Part shown: piece by piece, positions 43,812 to 53,176 of the stretch
How positions within the stretch are numbered: position 1 is the stretch's first letter
Layout: each line of letters starts with the position of its first letter
Origin: Desulfacinum infernum DSM 9756
GTDB lineage: Bacteria; Desulfobacterota; Syntrophobacteria; Syntrophobacterales; DSM-9756
Direction of reading: 5' to 3'
Assembly (NCBI RefSeq): GCF_900129305.1
Contig: NZ_FQVB01000004.1
Span: forward strand, 1 to 64,000
DNA length: 64,000 bases
The notes under the pieces: model-generated
Databases searched by the model: none
Told to the model about the DNA's origin: nothing
Seen by the model: only the letters and a program-made list of their open reading frames with translations
Translations under genes and position numbers: made by a program

Positions 43812-43942
43812 TCTCGTAGCGCAGCCCTTTGGGTCTGCGGAAGGATCCCCGGATGTCGGATGGCCCATCGGGTATCGCCTGTCAGTTCAATGGGTTATGA
43901 TGGTCTTTTTTCCGCTGGGCTTAAGCTCCGCGGCTACGAAAG
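43812..43942 (-). repeat. Composite REP-like element, copy 2
   Basis: Contains TCGTAGCGCAGCCC-TT-TGGGTCTGCGG (from 43812) and, about 70 bp on, CCGCTGGGC-TTAA-GCTCCGCGG followed by CTACGAA (43912-43939). Read on the minus strand the order and orientation of the two units equal copy 1 at 29209-29337, with several compensating or tolerated changes in the stems. Confidence 0.65.
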
Positions 43943-43970
43943 AGGTCAGACTCCTCAGCGGTTCCATAAA

Positions 43971-44068
43971 CCGTCACTCCCGAGCAAGCGGGAGTCCATA
44001 GGTTTCCGGAAATCCTGGATCCCCGCTCCCCGTTCAAGCCGGGGACAAGCTTCGCGGGGATGACGGAT
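43971..44068. repeat. About 98-bp element with terminal inverted repeats
   Basis: Starts with CCGTCACTCCCG and ends with CGGGGATGACGG, an imperfect terminal inverted repeat, and contains internal complementary blocks (GCGGGAGTCC / GGATCCCCGC). It resembles the widespread bacterial palindromic repeats with CCGTCAT..ATGACGG ends. Confidence 0.55.
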
Positions 44069-44233
44069 GGAGACAAAACGAGGCAAAGAACCCATTCTCG
44101 GACGGGCTCCTAGAGCCTTCCTCGCGGTTCTTCCCTGGAAGCACGCAGGTCCCCATCCGGCACCTTCCCCGAACGTCGCCTTGGAATCTTCCTGTCGGGA
44201 GCCAACCGCCCGCCCAGCTGAAGAATTCCCGCT

Positions 44234-45778
44234 TCAGATCCGCTTTCCTCGATGCCAGGCCAGGATTCGGGTGAGGATCTTTTTCATCCGCGGCGTGAGC
44301 CGGGATCGGTTGTAAAGATCGCCCACCTTGCGCAGGGCTTCGCCCACGGTGGGGTAGGGGTGGATGGCGGAGGCCAGGCCCTTGAGGCCGATCCGGTGGG
44401 TCATGGCCAGGCTCAGCTCTCCGATCATGTCTCCTGCGTTGGGTGCCACGATGGTGGCTCCCACGATCCGGTCGGTTCCCTTACGAACATGAACGCGAAC
44501 CAACCCTTCTGCCCGGCCTTCCAGGACGGCCCGGTCCACATGGGAAAGGGGCAGGGTGAAGGCCTGAACCTCCCAGCCGCGGGCCCGGGCGTCCCTTTCA
44601 TAGAGGCCCACATGGGCGATTTCCGGATCCGTGTAGGTGCACCAGGGGATGGTGAGTCCGCTCGCCTTGGCCCGGCCCCAGAAAAGGGCGTTTTGGATGA
44701 CGATGCGCGCCATGAAATCGGCCGCGTGGGTGAACTGGTAGGGGGAACAGACGTCGCCGGCCGCGTAGATCCTCGGATTCGTGGTCCTTAGATGATCGTC
44801 CACGACGACGCCCTTGGGCGTGGCGGCCACCCCCACGCGGTCCAGGTCCAATCCTTCCAGATTGGGAGCCCTCCCCACCGCCACCAGAACCCGGTCCACC
44901 TGCACCCGGGTCGTGCCGCCGTGGGAATGAAGTTCCATGAGCACGGAACCGCTCTCACCCGGCTCCAGGACCAGGTCCCGCCCGCAGCAAAGGAGTTCCA
45001 CACCGTCCTCTTCCATGACCTTCCAGACGATGGAGGATGCGTCCGGGTCCTCCCGGGGGAGGATCCCGTGCATGGCTTCCACCAGGAAAACCTTGGACCC
45101 GAAGCGGGCGAAGGCCTGGGACATCTCGCAGCCGATGGGGCCGGCCCCAACGATGCCGAAGCGCCGGGGAAGTTCGGTGAGAGAAAAGAGCGTCTCGTTG
45201 GTGAGGTAGGGCACCCGGTCCAGGCCGGGGATGGCCGGAGCGGCGGCCCGAGCTCCGGTGGCGATCACGGCCTTCTGAAACCGGAGCCGCGTTCCGTCCA
45301 CATCCACCGTTTCCGAATCCACGAAGCGGGCGTTTCCGAAAAAGACGTCTACGCCCAGTTCCGTGAGGCGCCGGGCGGAATCGTTGGGGGCGACGGATGC
45401 CCGCAGGCGGCGCATGCGCTCCATGACCCTTGGAAAGTCCACCCGGGCCCCTTCCGGCACATGGATCCCGAAGCGGTGAGCATCCCGGACCGCGGCGGCG
45501 GCGCGGGAGGCCGCCAGAAGCGCCTTGGAAGGCACGCAACCCACATTGAGGCAGTCTCCGCCGAGAAGGTGCCTTTCCACCAGGGCCACCTTGGCTCCCA
45601 GTCCTGCGGCCCCTGCGGCGGTCACCAGCCCTGCGGTCCCCGCCCCGATGACCACCAGGTTGTAGCGGGATGCGGGCTTTGGGTTCTTCCAGTGCGCGGG
45701 GCCAACGAGGGCGGCCAGCTCCCGGTTCGCCTCATCCCACGGCTCCAACACCGCCGACCTTTCTTCCGGGTCTCTCAT
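44234..45778 (-). CDS. FAD-dependent pyridine nucleotide-disulfide oxidoreductase, MerA/Lpd-like
   Basis: A 514-residue class I flavoprotein reductase. The FAD motif is VIGAGTAGLVTAAGAA (about residue 44), the redox-active Cys pair is in GGDCLNVGCVPSKAL (about residues 74-79), the NAD(P)H motif in IVGAGPIGCEM, and the C-terminal dimer domain holds HPYPTVGEAL with the catalytic His. The first 40 residues form an extra N-terminal segment. The vicinal CC pair of mercuric reductase is absent at the C-terminus (ends WHRGKRI), so mercury reduction is unlikely. It is distinct from the E3 at 55913. Substrate unknown; the next gene upstream is the radical SAM/methyltransferase fusion. Confidence 0.88.
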   Translation of the reverse strand: MRDPEERSAVLEPWDEANRELAALVGPAHWKNPKPASRYNLVVIGAGTAGLVTAAGAAGLGAKVALVERHLLGGDCLNVGCVPSKALLAASRAAAAVRDAHRFGIHVPEGARVDFPRVMERMRRLRASVAPNDSARRLTELGVDVFFGNARFVDSETVDVDGTRLRFQKAVIATGARAAAPAIPGLDRVPYLTNETLFSLTELPRRFGIVGAGPIGCEMSQAFARFGSKVFLVEAMHGILPREDPDASSIVWKVMEEDGVELLCCGRDLVLEPGESGSVLMELHSHGGTTRVQVDRVLVAVGRAPNLEGLDLDRVGVAATPKGVVVDDHLRTTNPRIYAAGDVCSPYQFTHAADFMARIVIQNALFWGRAKASGLTIPWCTYTDPEIAHVGLYERDARARGWEVQAFTLPLSHVDRAVLEGRAEGLVRVHVRKGTDRIVGATIVAPNAGDMIGELSLAMTHRIGLKGLASAIHPYPTVGEALRKVGDLYNRSRLTPRMKKILTRILAWHRGKRI

Positions 45779-45802
45779 CTTCTCCGTCCTCGATTCTTGA
45801 TG

Positions 45803-45843
45803 TGAAAGAGAACCGCGAATGAACGCGTATGGACGCAAATGGA
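45803..45843 (-). repeat. Dispersed intergenic repeat, copy B
   Basis: Minus-strand copy: CCATTTGCGTCC, ACGCG, TTCATTCGCGGTTC, TCTTTCA in order. Closest to copies C (50277-50320) and D (55806-55849). Lies just upstream of the MerA-like gene. Confidence 0.7.
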
Positions 45844-46033
45844 AATGACCGGTGCGGTGGGCCCGGCTCATCGCGCCTTGCGGCGCTCCCACAGGCCCGC
45901 CAGCGCCGCGGTGCAGGTTCTTTCATCCGATGCGGGGTGGGAATTCCGCCATCACCATTTTCGGCCCCTCACTCCTCACTCCTTACTCCTTACCCATCCC
46001 CCATCACTCATCACCCATCACTCATCAGTCCTC

Positions 46034-49000
46034 TCACGCCGAAAGGCCCTGGCCGGCGCGTCCGTTGAGGCTCCTGAGCACCGGGCATCGGGCGCCCGAG
46101 CATTCCCGGTTTTTCGCCTGCTGTCGGCACTTGAGGGTGTGATCCGCGCAGAGTTGTCGATCCAGGATGCGGCCGGAGAGCTGGGCGGCCTTTCTGAGGG
46201 CGATCCAGGAGTCCCTTTGGCAGCATCGGGCGGCGTCCAGGGAGGCGATGTCCGCCAGGGCCTCTTGGGTCGCCTGCTGGGCCAGGCGCCGTTCCGGTCC
46301 CTTGACCGGATTGGCTTCCAGGAGGATCGAAAAGGCGATCCCGACACCCACGGCCGCTCCGCAGCAGCCCATGAACCCGCAGGAACCTCCCGGAACGCGG
46401 GAACCGCGGCGAAGGGCGGAGCGGATGGTCTCCTCGTCCACCGGTGCGCCGGCATTGCGATACGCGGCCACCACCACGGCGGGCACCAGGGCGTGGTGTT
46501 CGGGCCCGTGAACCGGCATGGCCGGATGGCGGCGGATTTTGTCCATGAGGGCGATGAGGTCGGTTTCCGTGGAAGAAAGGCAGAGGTGCTCGATCACCGC
46601 GAGAGCGTCCCGGGAATGACAGGCGTCGCAGACGAAGTGGTCCTTGACGCACCGGGCCGACGAAAGGAAGCGGCCTTCGCAGTAGATGCACGTTTGCAGG
46701 GCTTCCGAAGATTCGTAGGAAAGCGGCTCGCCGCAGACCATGCAGCCGGAACGGCGCCGGAGCGGGATGCTTTGGCCGGTCTTTCGGCCGGATGGACCCG
46801 GAACGCGCAACGTGGGCGGAGCGGGATCCGCGGCCGGCTGGTCATCCGGCGCGGCGCAGGCGCAGCAGCTTTCGCCTTCCCGGTTCGTCACGGCGCCTGC
46901 ATCGTCCAGGATCCACAGCTGGTCTTCCAGGATCCGGACTTCCCATCGCGGGATGCGGTGGATCGGTCCGGGAGTGAGCACGGTTCCCCCGAAGGTTTGG
47001 ACGGCCGCAAAGGGTCCCGGATAGAGGACGGGGACGGCGTCCACGGCGGTTTCTTTCCGAGCCTCGAAAGTGAGGCTGTAAAACCGGTGGCCGCGAACCG
47101 TGCGGTAGGGAAACCTCTTGAGGAAGCGAACCGCCCGGAAGCCGGATTCTTCCAGTATCCCCGCCAGGTCCCGTTGGGTGAGCGCGCCGCCGATGCATTC
47201 TCCGTGGAGCACGGGATCGTTTCGGATGGCCGGATCCGGGTCCTCGTCGCAGACCACGTCGGAGACCACCAGGCGACCGCCGGGGCGGAGGATGCGGTGG
47301 ATCTCCCGGAAGGCGCGGCGCTTGTCGCCGGAAAGGTTGAGCACGCAGTTGGAAAGCACCACGTCCGCGGTGTGATCGTCCAGGGGAAGGTCTTCCAGGA
47401 GGGAATGGAGGAAGGTCATGTTGTCGTAGCCCAGCCGCTCGGCCGTGGCGCGGGCTCCAGCCCGGGCGCGTTTCAACATGGCTTCCAGCATGTCGATCCC
47501 GATCACGCGACCGTCCGGTCCCACCTGCTTGGCCGCCATGAAGCATTCCACACCGCTTCCGCAGCCCAGATCCACCACGGTCTCGCCCTCTTGAAGCGCC
47601 GCATCCACCACGGGACTGCCGCACCCGTAGCCGCGAAACCGGTATTGCTCCGGGATGTGGGCCGTCCATTCCTCGGGATAGGTCACCGGATTGAGGATGT
47701 CCAACTTGGGACGGGCCGCGGCGTCGGAATAGAAGTCCCGTACCACGGAAAGGCTCGACGGGGAGGCGAGAGCCAGCAGGCAATTGGAATGGACGAAGGA
47801 AACGCCGTGCTCTCCGCTTCCGCAGCTCTGAAGGATGTCCCCCATCTTGAGGCGAAGGGCCGGTCGGGTGGTGGCGACGGACTGGGGGGCGCGGCGGGCG
47901 ATGAGCCAGAGCGCCAGGTTCCGATAGAGATCCTGATAAGGATCGGCTCCCACGAACCGGCCTGCGGCCAGGTAGCTGTGATCGGGATCACCTCCCCCCA
48001 GAATAAAGCGCAGCGGATCCTCGAGCCGAGCGGCGGTTTGTCGCCGGATCTGCTCGAAGACGGGGCTGTCCTTCCAGGCCCTTTCCAGACCCCGGGGCCA
48101 GGGCACGGCCAGTTCGGGGACGTCCACCAGGGCCGCGGAAGGATAGAGGTTTCCGTCGGGGCCCAGGGCCAGGGATTCCCAGGCCGCGCCGCCCCCGTCG
48201 TAGCGGGTTCCCGGCGGGGAAAAGACCTGGGAAGCCAGCGACTGCACGTTGTCCACCGAGACGCCCGAATCTTCGGCGCGTTCGGCGGCGCAGCGCACCG
48301 CGTCCAACAGTTCGTCGGGAGGCACGAATTCCTTTGAAACGGCACGCCCCCGCACGAAGTACCACATGAAGTGGATGTTGGACGCGCCCGCGTCCCGTGC
48401 CGCATCCGCCATGTGGGGCACATCGGCCAGGTTGGAGCGGGTGGGGCACATGGAAAGGGTGAAGGGAATTCCCATGCGGGAGAGCGCCCGGAGTTCCCGC
48501 AGGGTTCTCTCAAACGTTCCCCTGCCGCGCACGGCGTCGTGGCTTTCTTCCAGCCCGTCCAGGCTCACCTGCAGATGGAGCCGTTGGGGATCCCACGGGA
48601 GCCTTTCCAGGACGGACCGAGCGGCCAGGCCGTTGGTGAGCACCGCCACGTGGGCGTCGGGAAGGGCCAGCAGGCCTTGGAGGATGCGGTGGATGTGGGG
48701 GTGAACGAAGGGCTCGCCGCCGGTGAGGGCAAAGAGCCGGCATCCCAGTTCATGCGCCTGGCGGGCGGATTCCAGCACCCGGTCCGCCGGCAGCTCCCGG
48801 GCCCGGGTGGGCGAGGAGGCGAAAAGACAATGCAGGCACGCCAGGTTGCACCGGTCGGTGAGATGGATCCAGAATTCCTTCAGACGATGCGGTTTGAGTA
48901 TCTCCGCTCGACCCGCATAGCGGGACGGGGACGACTCGGGAAGCCGCCGCCAGAAGCGGGCCGCGTCGTGGCTCAGGGGAATGTCGGGCTTTCTCAAGGC

Positions 49001-49120
49001 CTCTTGAAGAAGGCGATCTCCCGTCTCGTTGGGGACGAACCAGCAGGGGGGATCCGGTCGAACGTAGATGGGTGTGGCTTCCCAGTCCATCCGCACCCAC
49101 TCTCGTGGATCAAAGGGCAT
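46034..49120 (-). CDS. Radical SAM / ArsM-like methyltransferase / DUF5714 fusion protein
   Basis: A 1028-residue cytoplasmic protein with three modules. (1) Radical SAM domain, residues about 80-330: cluster motif CNLACLHC (C91, C95, C98) and the SAM segment TGGEPFVHP, as in heme/peptide-modifying radical SAM enzymes. (2) SAM-dependent methyltransferase, about 480-690: VVDLGCGSG motif and three Cys in contexts typical of arsenite methyltransferases, YGCGSP (C500), SNCVLNLS (C592) and ECIGGA (C642); the 592-642 spacing equals that of ArsM cysteines 174 and 224. (3) A Cys-rich DUF5714 region, about 790-1028: [24 protein letters not shown], then [15 protein letters not shown] and a terminal Cys cluster, probably binding metal or an Fe-S cluster. 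The frame is intact throughout. Radical SAM enzymes paired with ArsM make organoarsenicals such as arsenosugar precursors; a comparable role is only an inference here. Confidence 0.85.
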   Translation of the reverse strand: MPFDPREWVRMDWEATPIYVRPDPPCWFVPNETGDRLLQEALRKPDIPLSHDAARFWRRLPESSPSRYAGRAEILKPHRLKEFWIHLTDRCNLACLHCLFASSPTRARELPADRVLESARQAHELGCRLFALTGGEPFVHPHIHRILQGLLALPDAHVAVLTNGLAARSVLERLPWDPQRLHLQVSLDGLEESHDAVRGRGTFERTLRELRALSRMGIPFTLSMCPTRSNLADVPHMADAARDAGASNIHFMWYFVRGRAVSKEFVPPDELLDAVRCAAERAEDSGVSVDNVQSLASQVFSPPGTRYDGGGAAWESLALGPDGNLYPSAALVDVPELAVPWPRGLERAWKDSPVFEQIRRQTAARLEDPLRFILGGGDPDHSYLAAGRFVGADPYQDLYRNLALWLIARRAPQSVATTRPALRLKMGDILQSCGSGEHGVSFVHSNCLLALASPSSLSVVRDFYSDAAARPKLDILNPVTYPEEWTAHIPEQYRFRGYGCGSPVVDAALQEGETVVDLGCGSGVECFMAAKQVGPDGRVIGIDMLEAMLKRARAGARATAERLGYDNMTFLHSLLEDLPLDDHTADVVLSNCVLNLSGDKRRAFREIHRILRPGGRLVVSDVVCDEDPDPAIRNDPVLHGECIGGALTQRDLAGILEESGFRAVRFLKRFPYRTVRGHRFYSLTFEARKETAVDAVPVLYPGPFAAVQTFGGTVLTPGPIHRIPRWEVRILEDQLWILDDAGAVTNREGESCCACAAPDDQPAADPAPPTLRVPGPSGRKTGQSIPLRRRSGCMVCGEPLSYESSEALQTCIYCEGRFLSSARCVKDHFVCDACHSRDALAVIEHLCLSSTETDLIALMDKIRRHPAMPVHGPEHHALVPAVVVAAYRNAGAPVDEETIRSALRRGSRVPGGSCGFMGCCGAAVGVGIAFSILLEANPVKGPERRLAQQATQEALADIASLDAARCCQRDSWIALRKAAQLSGRILDRQLCADHTLKCRQQAKNRECSGARCPVLRSLNGRAGQGLSA

Positions 49121-49261
49121 GGTGAACTCCTCGCTTCCGTTCCGTGCACGAATTACCTCGTTCAGAGGGCTCCCTTCGGCGTCATCCTGTGGGGCCGATC
49201 CAACCCGTCACGAGCATCCATTTCAACGATCTCTTCCACGCTGCGAACTCTCCTATCCTAG

Positions 49262-50152
49262 TCATGGTTCTTTGCCATGGGAATGGGGAGATCCGTAAAC
49301 GCCCGGGCCGGTCACATCCAGCCGGGCAAGAAAGGAAGAAGCCGCGTCGTATCCCACCCGAATGAGGGCCTCGCCGCGGGAAAAGTCGTAAGCGGGTACA
49401 TCCTGCGGGCATGGGGCGGGAAGATAGAGGACGGTCGTTTCCGGATCCAAGCCGGAAAGAAGCCCCGTGACCTGGCGATGCAACATCAGGGAAAAGGCAT
49501 GGAGGGCGTTGTCCACAAACCCGCAGGGGCATTCCCGGATGTGACAGGCAAATCCCACGTCGAACACCACGAGGGTGCGTGGACCGAACCGTTGGGCGGG
49601 CACGATGGGCACGTGGGCTGAAACGGAGCCGTCCACGTAAAGCACGGATCCGATGGTCACGGGGGGAAAGACCACCGGAATGGCGACGCTGGCCAGAAGA
49701 TGACGGCGCAGATCCCCCGACGTGAAGACTTCCGTCTTTCCCGTGAAGTAGTCCGTTGCCACCACACCCAGTGTGGCCTGAAGACCCTCGTAGGAAAGCG
49801 GCGCATGGGCCGCGATGAGCCTTTCCAGGGCTTCTCCGGAAGCCAGGGAGATCCGGCGAAAGACCACATGAAAAAGGCGGCGGGGTGTGAACCTCCCGAA
49901 CACGTCTTCCTTTCTGAGATTTCGCCAGATCCGGCCCAGTTCTTCCACCCTGCGGATCGAAATGTCCTTGGCGAGAAAGGCCGCGTTCAGCGCCCCGGCG
50001 GAACTTCCCAGCAGGTGATCCGGCCGGTTGCCCGATTCGAGCACGGCTCGAAGCATGCCCACCTGGACCGCCCCCAGGGAAACGCCGCCGGAAAAGACGA
50101 ACGCGATGGGTCTTGGTAAGTCGGCGGGGGAAAAGGCCATCGGGTTTTCCAT
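49262..50152 (-). CDS. Patatin-like phospholipase
   Basis: A 296-residue serine lipid acyl hydrolase. The oxyanion motif is FSGGVSLGAVQVG, the nucleophile Ser is in LGSSAGALNAA (about residue 51), and the catalytic Asp is in YVDGSVSAHVP (about residue 172). It is similar to RssA/YchK-type bacterial patatins. Start codons at 50152 and 50140 are both possible. It lies upstream of the radical SAM gene on the same strand, with a 141-bp gap. Confidence 0.9.
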   Translation of the reverse strand: MENPMAFSPADLPRPIAFVFSGGVSLGAVQVGMLRAVLESGNRPDHLLGSSAGALNAAFLAKDISIRRVEELGRIWRNLRKEDVFGRFTPRRLFHVVFRRISLASGEALERLIAAHAPLSYEGLQATLGVVATDYFTGKTEVFTSGDLRRHLLASVAIPVVFPPVTIGSVLYVDGSVSAHVPIVPAQRFGPRTLVVFDVGFACHIRECPCGFVDNALHAFSLMLHRQVTGLLSGLDPETTVLYLPAPCPQDVPAYDFSRGEALIRVGYDAASSFLARLDVTGPGVYGSPHSHGKEP

Positions 50153-50276
50153 CTCTTCTGGAGAAAAGATTTCAGAGGGAGGCTGACAGCTCGGGCTGAT
50201 GAGAACCTAACAGTCATGGCGGCCCTTCCGCCACCCCTCATGGATGAAAGAGTGGGCCGGGGCAAGGACCTTCCTT

Positions 50277-50320
50277 TCCATTTGCGTCTATTTGCGTTCA
50301 TTCGCGGTTCTTCACATTCA
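50277..50320 (+). repeat. Dispersed intergenic repeat, copy C
   Basis: CCATTTGCGTCTATTTGCG then TTCATTCGCGGTTC and a C/A/T-rich end. It ends a few bases before the stop of the membrane cytochrome gene on the opposite strand. Confidence 0.7.
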
Positions 50321-50329
50321 ATGACCGCT

Positions 50330-51019
50330 CTAGCGGCGCAGGAGGAAGGCGGCCAGGGCGTCCTTGTCCGCCTCGGGAAGATCGGCGAAGGCGGGCATGG
50401 CCCCGTAGGGTGTATTCAGTTGGGCCTTGATGTTTTCCACCGTCGCTGAGCGCTTGCTGGAAGGCAGGATGCCCCGTTGCGCCAAGCCGCCAAGACCCGG
50501 CCCGATCTTGGTTTCCTCCTTGTCGCTGTAGTGGCAGTCGGCGCACTCTTCGACGAAGAGAGTTTGTCCCGAAGCCGCCCGCCCTTCGGCGGGAGGACGA
50601 AGGGCCGTGCGCCCGGATGCCGTCAGATGGACTCCCGCCGACAGGGTGAGGGTCGTCAAGAGCAAAACAAACGACACCAGTCCCAATGGAACCACCAGAT
50701 GGAAGAGCTTTCGGTAGAACCGCGCGATGCAGATCTTTACGGCCAAGAGCACCACCAGGAGCACCGCCGTCAGGGAATGGACGGCGCCCCTGGAGGTCAT
50801 CTCGCCTCCCGACGCCCGAAGGATCATGAAGCACAGGACGGAAATCACGATGATCCAGGAAAAGGCGATCCGGCCGGCCGTTTGGTGGATTCGGCGAAGC
50901 CTTTGGGCGTCGAAGCGTCTTTCCGGCCGGCCCAGAAGTTCCAGGGCGGTGACGAGCTGGATCACGCCCAGCCCCAGAATGGGCATGGAAAGCCAGGACT
51001 TGAGTGTCAGGGAGATCAT
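50330..51019 (-). CDS. Membrane cytochrome: four-helix cytochrome b-like domain fused to a cytochrome c domain
   Basis: A 229-residue protein. About four membrane helices fill residues 10-130 (IAFSWIIVISVLCFMIL, SLTAVLLVVLLAVKI, LVVPLGLVSFVLLLTTL), with His residues (IHQTAG, AVHSLTA, LFHLVV) in positions suitable for b-heme ligation. The C-terminal, probably periplasmic, domain has one heme c site (CADCH, about residue 155) and a Met ligand candidate in GAMPAFADL. It probably passes quinol electrons to a periplasmic acceptor; the P460-like cytochrome encoded next to it is a candidate. Confidence 0.82.
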   Translation of the reverse strand: MISLTLKSWLSMPILGLGVIQLVTALELLGRPERRFDAQRLRRIHQTAGRIAFSWIIVISVLCFMILRASGGEMTSRGAVHSLTAVLLVVLLAVKICIARFYRKLFHLVVPLGLVSFVLLLTTLTLSAGVHLTASGRTALRPPAEGRAASGQTLFVEECADCHYSDKEETKIGPGLGGLAQRGILPSSKRSATVENIKAQLNTPYGAMPAFADLPEADKDALAAFLLRR

Positions 51020-51064
51020 GGTGTCTCCAACTTGCGCGGCGTCAGAGGGGATCCGTCCGACGCG

Positions 51065-51550
51065 TCATTTGGCGTGGAGGAAGCGCCAGTCCTTGGTCTT
51101 GTGCACGCTGTGGCAGCGGATGCAGCCGTCCACCTTGCCGGCGGCCATCACTTTGCCGTCCGGACCGTACTTGCCCCAAAACCAATCGCCGCCCTCCGGG
51201 TTGTATCCCTTCACCTTGTACATAGGGGTGACGGCCATGAGGGTCTTTTGGTCTTTCCCGTAGTTTTCCTTGACGATGATGGCCCCTTCGGGCATGGGCC
51301 GGCCTTCCTTGGCCGCTTCGTAGGCGATGTCGTTCACGTAGACCTTGAGGTAGGCTCCGTGGGGACTCTGCCCGGGGTAGATCCCCTCCTTGCCCGGGAA
51401 AAACTTCCATTGGGTGTAATCGTTTTGCCGGGTGATGTAGGTCCAGAACTCGCCGGGGTCCGTGCCGGGAAGGTCGGCCGCCGTAAGAGCGCCCACCGTC
51501 CCCAGCGCGAAACAAAACGCCAGGCTGACGATGATTCTGTTGCGCCGCAT
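51065..51550 (-). CDS. Cytochrome P460-family protein
   Basis: A 161-residue exported cytochrome with a signal peptide (RNRIIVSLAFCFALGTVGALTAA). The body matches the P460 family (SPHGAYLKVYVNDIAY, MPEGAIIVKENYG, KGYNPEGGDWFWGKY) and the single heme site CIRCH is near the C-terminus, as in cytochromes P460 and c'-beta. In P460 a Lys cross-links the heme and hydroxylamine is oxidised; whether this Lys is present needs an alignment (a Lys occurs in AYLKVYVN). The ATG at 51550 follows AAGGAGG. It may belong to nitrogen-oxide detoxification, like the HAO at 36908. Confidence 0.82.
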   Translation of the reverse strand: MRRNRIIVSLAFCFALGTVGALTAADLPGTDPGEFWTYITRQNDYTQWKFFPGKEGIYPGQSPHGAYLKVYVNDIAYEAAKEGRPMPEGAIIVKENYGKDQKTLMAVTPMYKVKGYNPEGGDWFWGKYGPDGKVMAAGKVDGCIRCHSVHKTKDWRFLHAK

Positions 51551-51667
51551 GTCAAACCTCCTTATGGGCAAGCGCTTTTCGGCGGGAGGCGAATTGTGAT
51601 GTGGGCCGACCCGGGCGGTTCTCCGGAGAGGGATCGCCCGGGCGCAGGCCTCCCGCCCACGGGCGGA

Positions 51668-51862
51668 CTACTCTTCGATGAGGATCGCTCCCGGGGCGCA
51701 TTCCTCCGCCGCCTGCCGGACCTTGGCTTCCAGATGCGCCGGGACGGTGTCCACCAGCACCCTGGAAACCAGTTTGTCTTCATCATACTGGAACACCTCG
51801 GGGCAGACGGTGTTGCAATTGCGATCGCCCATGCAAAGATCGTAGTCAATCCGAACCTTCAT
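51668..51862 (-). CDS. Ferredoxin, single 4Fe-4S type
   Basis: A 64-residue acidic ferredoxin. The cluster ligands are in CMGDRNCNTVCPEVF (residues about 10-20) and the distal Cys in ECAPGAI. This is the spacing of small monocluster ferredoxins. The ATG at 51862 is preceded by GGGAGG. Possible electron donor for the radical SAM enzyme or the flavoproteins on the same strand. Confidence 0.88.
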   Translation of the reverse strand: MKVRIDYDLCMGDRNCNTVCPEVFQYDEDKLVSRVLVDTVPAHLEAKVRQAAEECAPGAILIEE

Positions 51863-52069
51863 GATGCGCCTCCCTTGTGGATGGAAAGGTTGGAATACTT
51901 CCGTAAGAGCTAGCATGCCGGCCACGCGTCGACAAGGACTCGAGGCATGGTGTCCTCAAGAGCACCGCCCCGGCTTGTCGTGAGCGATTCTGCATGTTAC
52001 GTGGCCCGAAGAGCCTTTCGACCGAAAACCCCCTCGATCGGCGTGCAACCGAAGAAAAGGAGAGTCGTG

Positions 52070-53176
52070 ATGCCGCGTGTGCCCATCGAAATCACCTCAC
52101 CGGTGGAATACCTGTCCATCCTCAAGGAAGACGGAACGCTGGACAAGGCCTTGGAACCGGAAATTCCCGAAGATCTTCTCCTGCGCCTCTACCGCACCAT
52201 GGTCCTGGGGCGCCTTTTGGACGAACGGATGCTCCAGCTCCAGCGCCAGGGAAGAATCGGCACCTTCGCGCCCATCAAGGGGCAGGAGGCGGCCCAGCTG
52301 GGGGCCGTGGCCGCCCTGGATCCGGGCGACTGGGTGGTTCCCTGCTTCCGGGAGACGGCGGCCCAGCTTTGGCGCGGGACGCCCATGGAAAACATCCTCC
52401 TCTATTTCGGCGGCTACGAGGAAGGAGGGCGCATTCCGGACGATCAGAAGACCCTTCCCGTGGCCATCCCGGTGGCTTCCCAGCTGCTGCATGCCGTGGG
52501 CCTGGGCTGGGCCGCCCGTTATCGGAAGACGGGTGAGGTAGCCATGACTTTTTTCGGGGACGGTGCCACGTCCGAGGGCGACTTCCACGAGGCGCTCAAT
52601 TGCGCCGCCGTTTTTCAAACGCCCACCGTGTTCGTCTGCCAGAACAACCAGTGGGCCATTTCCGTGCCCCTTTCCCGCCAGACCCGCTCCAAGACGCTGG
52701 CCCAGAAGGCGGTGGCCTACGAAATGCCGGGGATCCGGGTGGACGGAAACGACGTGCTGGCCGTTTACGCAGCGGCCCGCGAGGCGGTGGAGCGTGCCCG
52801 GGCGGGGGAGGGGCCCACCTTCCTGGAATGCGTCACCTATCGGCTGGCCATGCACACCACGGCCGATGATCCCACCAAGTACCGGAGCGAAGAGGAGGTG
52901 GCCCTGTGGGCTCAAAAGGACCCCATTCCGCGCTTCCAAAAGTACCTGTTGGAAAAGGGGATCTTGACGCAGGAAAAGGTGGAGGAGAACGCTGCCTGGG
53001 CCGGGGAGGCCATCGGCAAGGCGGTGGACCGCTACGAGGCCATGCGGGGCGAACTGGGCGATCCGCTGGAGATGTTCGAACACCATTTTGAGACGCTTCC
53101 GCCCACGCTCCAGGAACAGCGGGAGGAGCTGAAGAGAACCCTGGAAGCCGAAAGGATGGAGTCGCACGATGCCTAA
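52070..53176 (+). CDS. pdhA: 2-oxoacid dehydrogenase E1 component, alpha subunit (PdhA-like)
   Basis: A 368-residue thiamine-diphosphate enzyme subunit. The ThDP motif runs from FFGDGATSEGDFHEALN to NNQWAIS (about residues 162-200), and the loop with HTTADDPTKYR (about residue 262) carries the His-containing phosphorylation-loop region. It resembles Gram-positive PdhA. The start at 52070 follows AAAGGAGAG. Its stop overlaps the E1 beta start by 8 bp. Together with E1 beta, E2 and E3 it decarboxylates a 2-oxoacid to acyl-CoA; pyruvate or a branched-chain oxoacid are both possible. Confidence 0.92.
   Translation: MPRVPIEITSPVEYLSILKEDGTLDKALEPEIPEDLLLRLYRTMVLGRLLDERMLQLQRQGRIGTFAPIKGQEAAQLGAVAALDPGDWVVPCFRETAAQLWRGTPMENILLYFGGYEEGGRIPDDQKTLPVAIPVASQLLHAVGLGWAARYRKTGEVAMTFFGDGATSEGDFHEALNCAAVFQTPTVFVCQNNQWAISVPLSRQTRSKTLAQKAVAYEMPGIRVDGNDVLAVYAAAREAVERARAGEGPTFLECVTYRLAMHTTADDPTKYRSEEEVALWAQKDPIPRFQKYLLEKGILTQEKVEENAAWAGEAIGKAVDRYEAMRGELGDPLEMFEHHFETLPPTLQEQREELKRTLEAERMESHDA

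Larger units (their letters stand above)
43778..44233. other. Intergenic region filled with palindromic repeats
   Basis: No gene. It contains the second composite REP-like element (43812-43942) and a larger palindromic element (43971-44068), described separately. Nothing else recognised. Confidence 0.6.

Noticed and set aside
45839-48337. 832-codon plus-strand open frame
   Set aside because: Shadow of the radical SAM fusion gene; the minus-strand protein has all catalytic motifs and the plus-strand one none.
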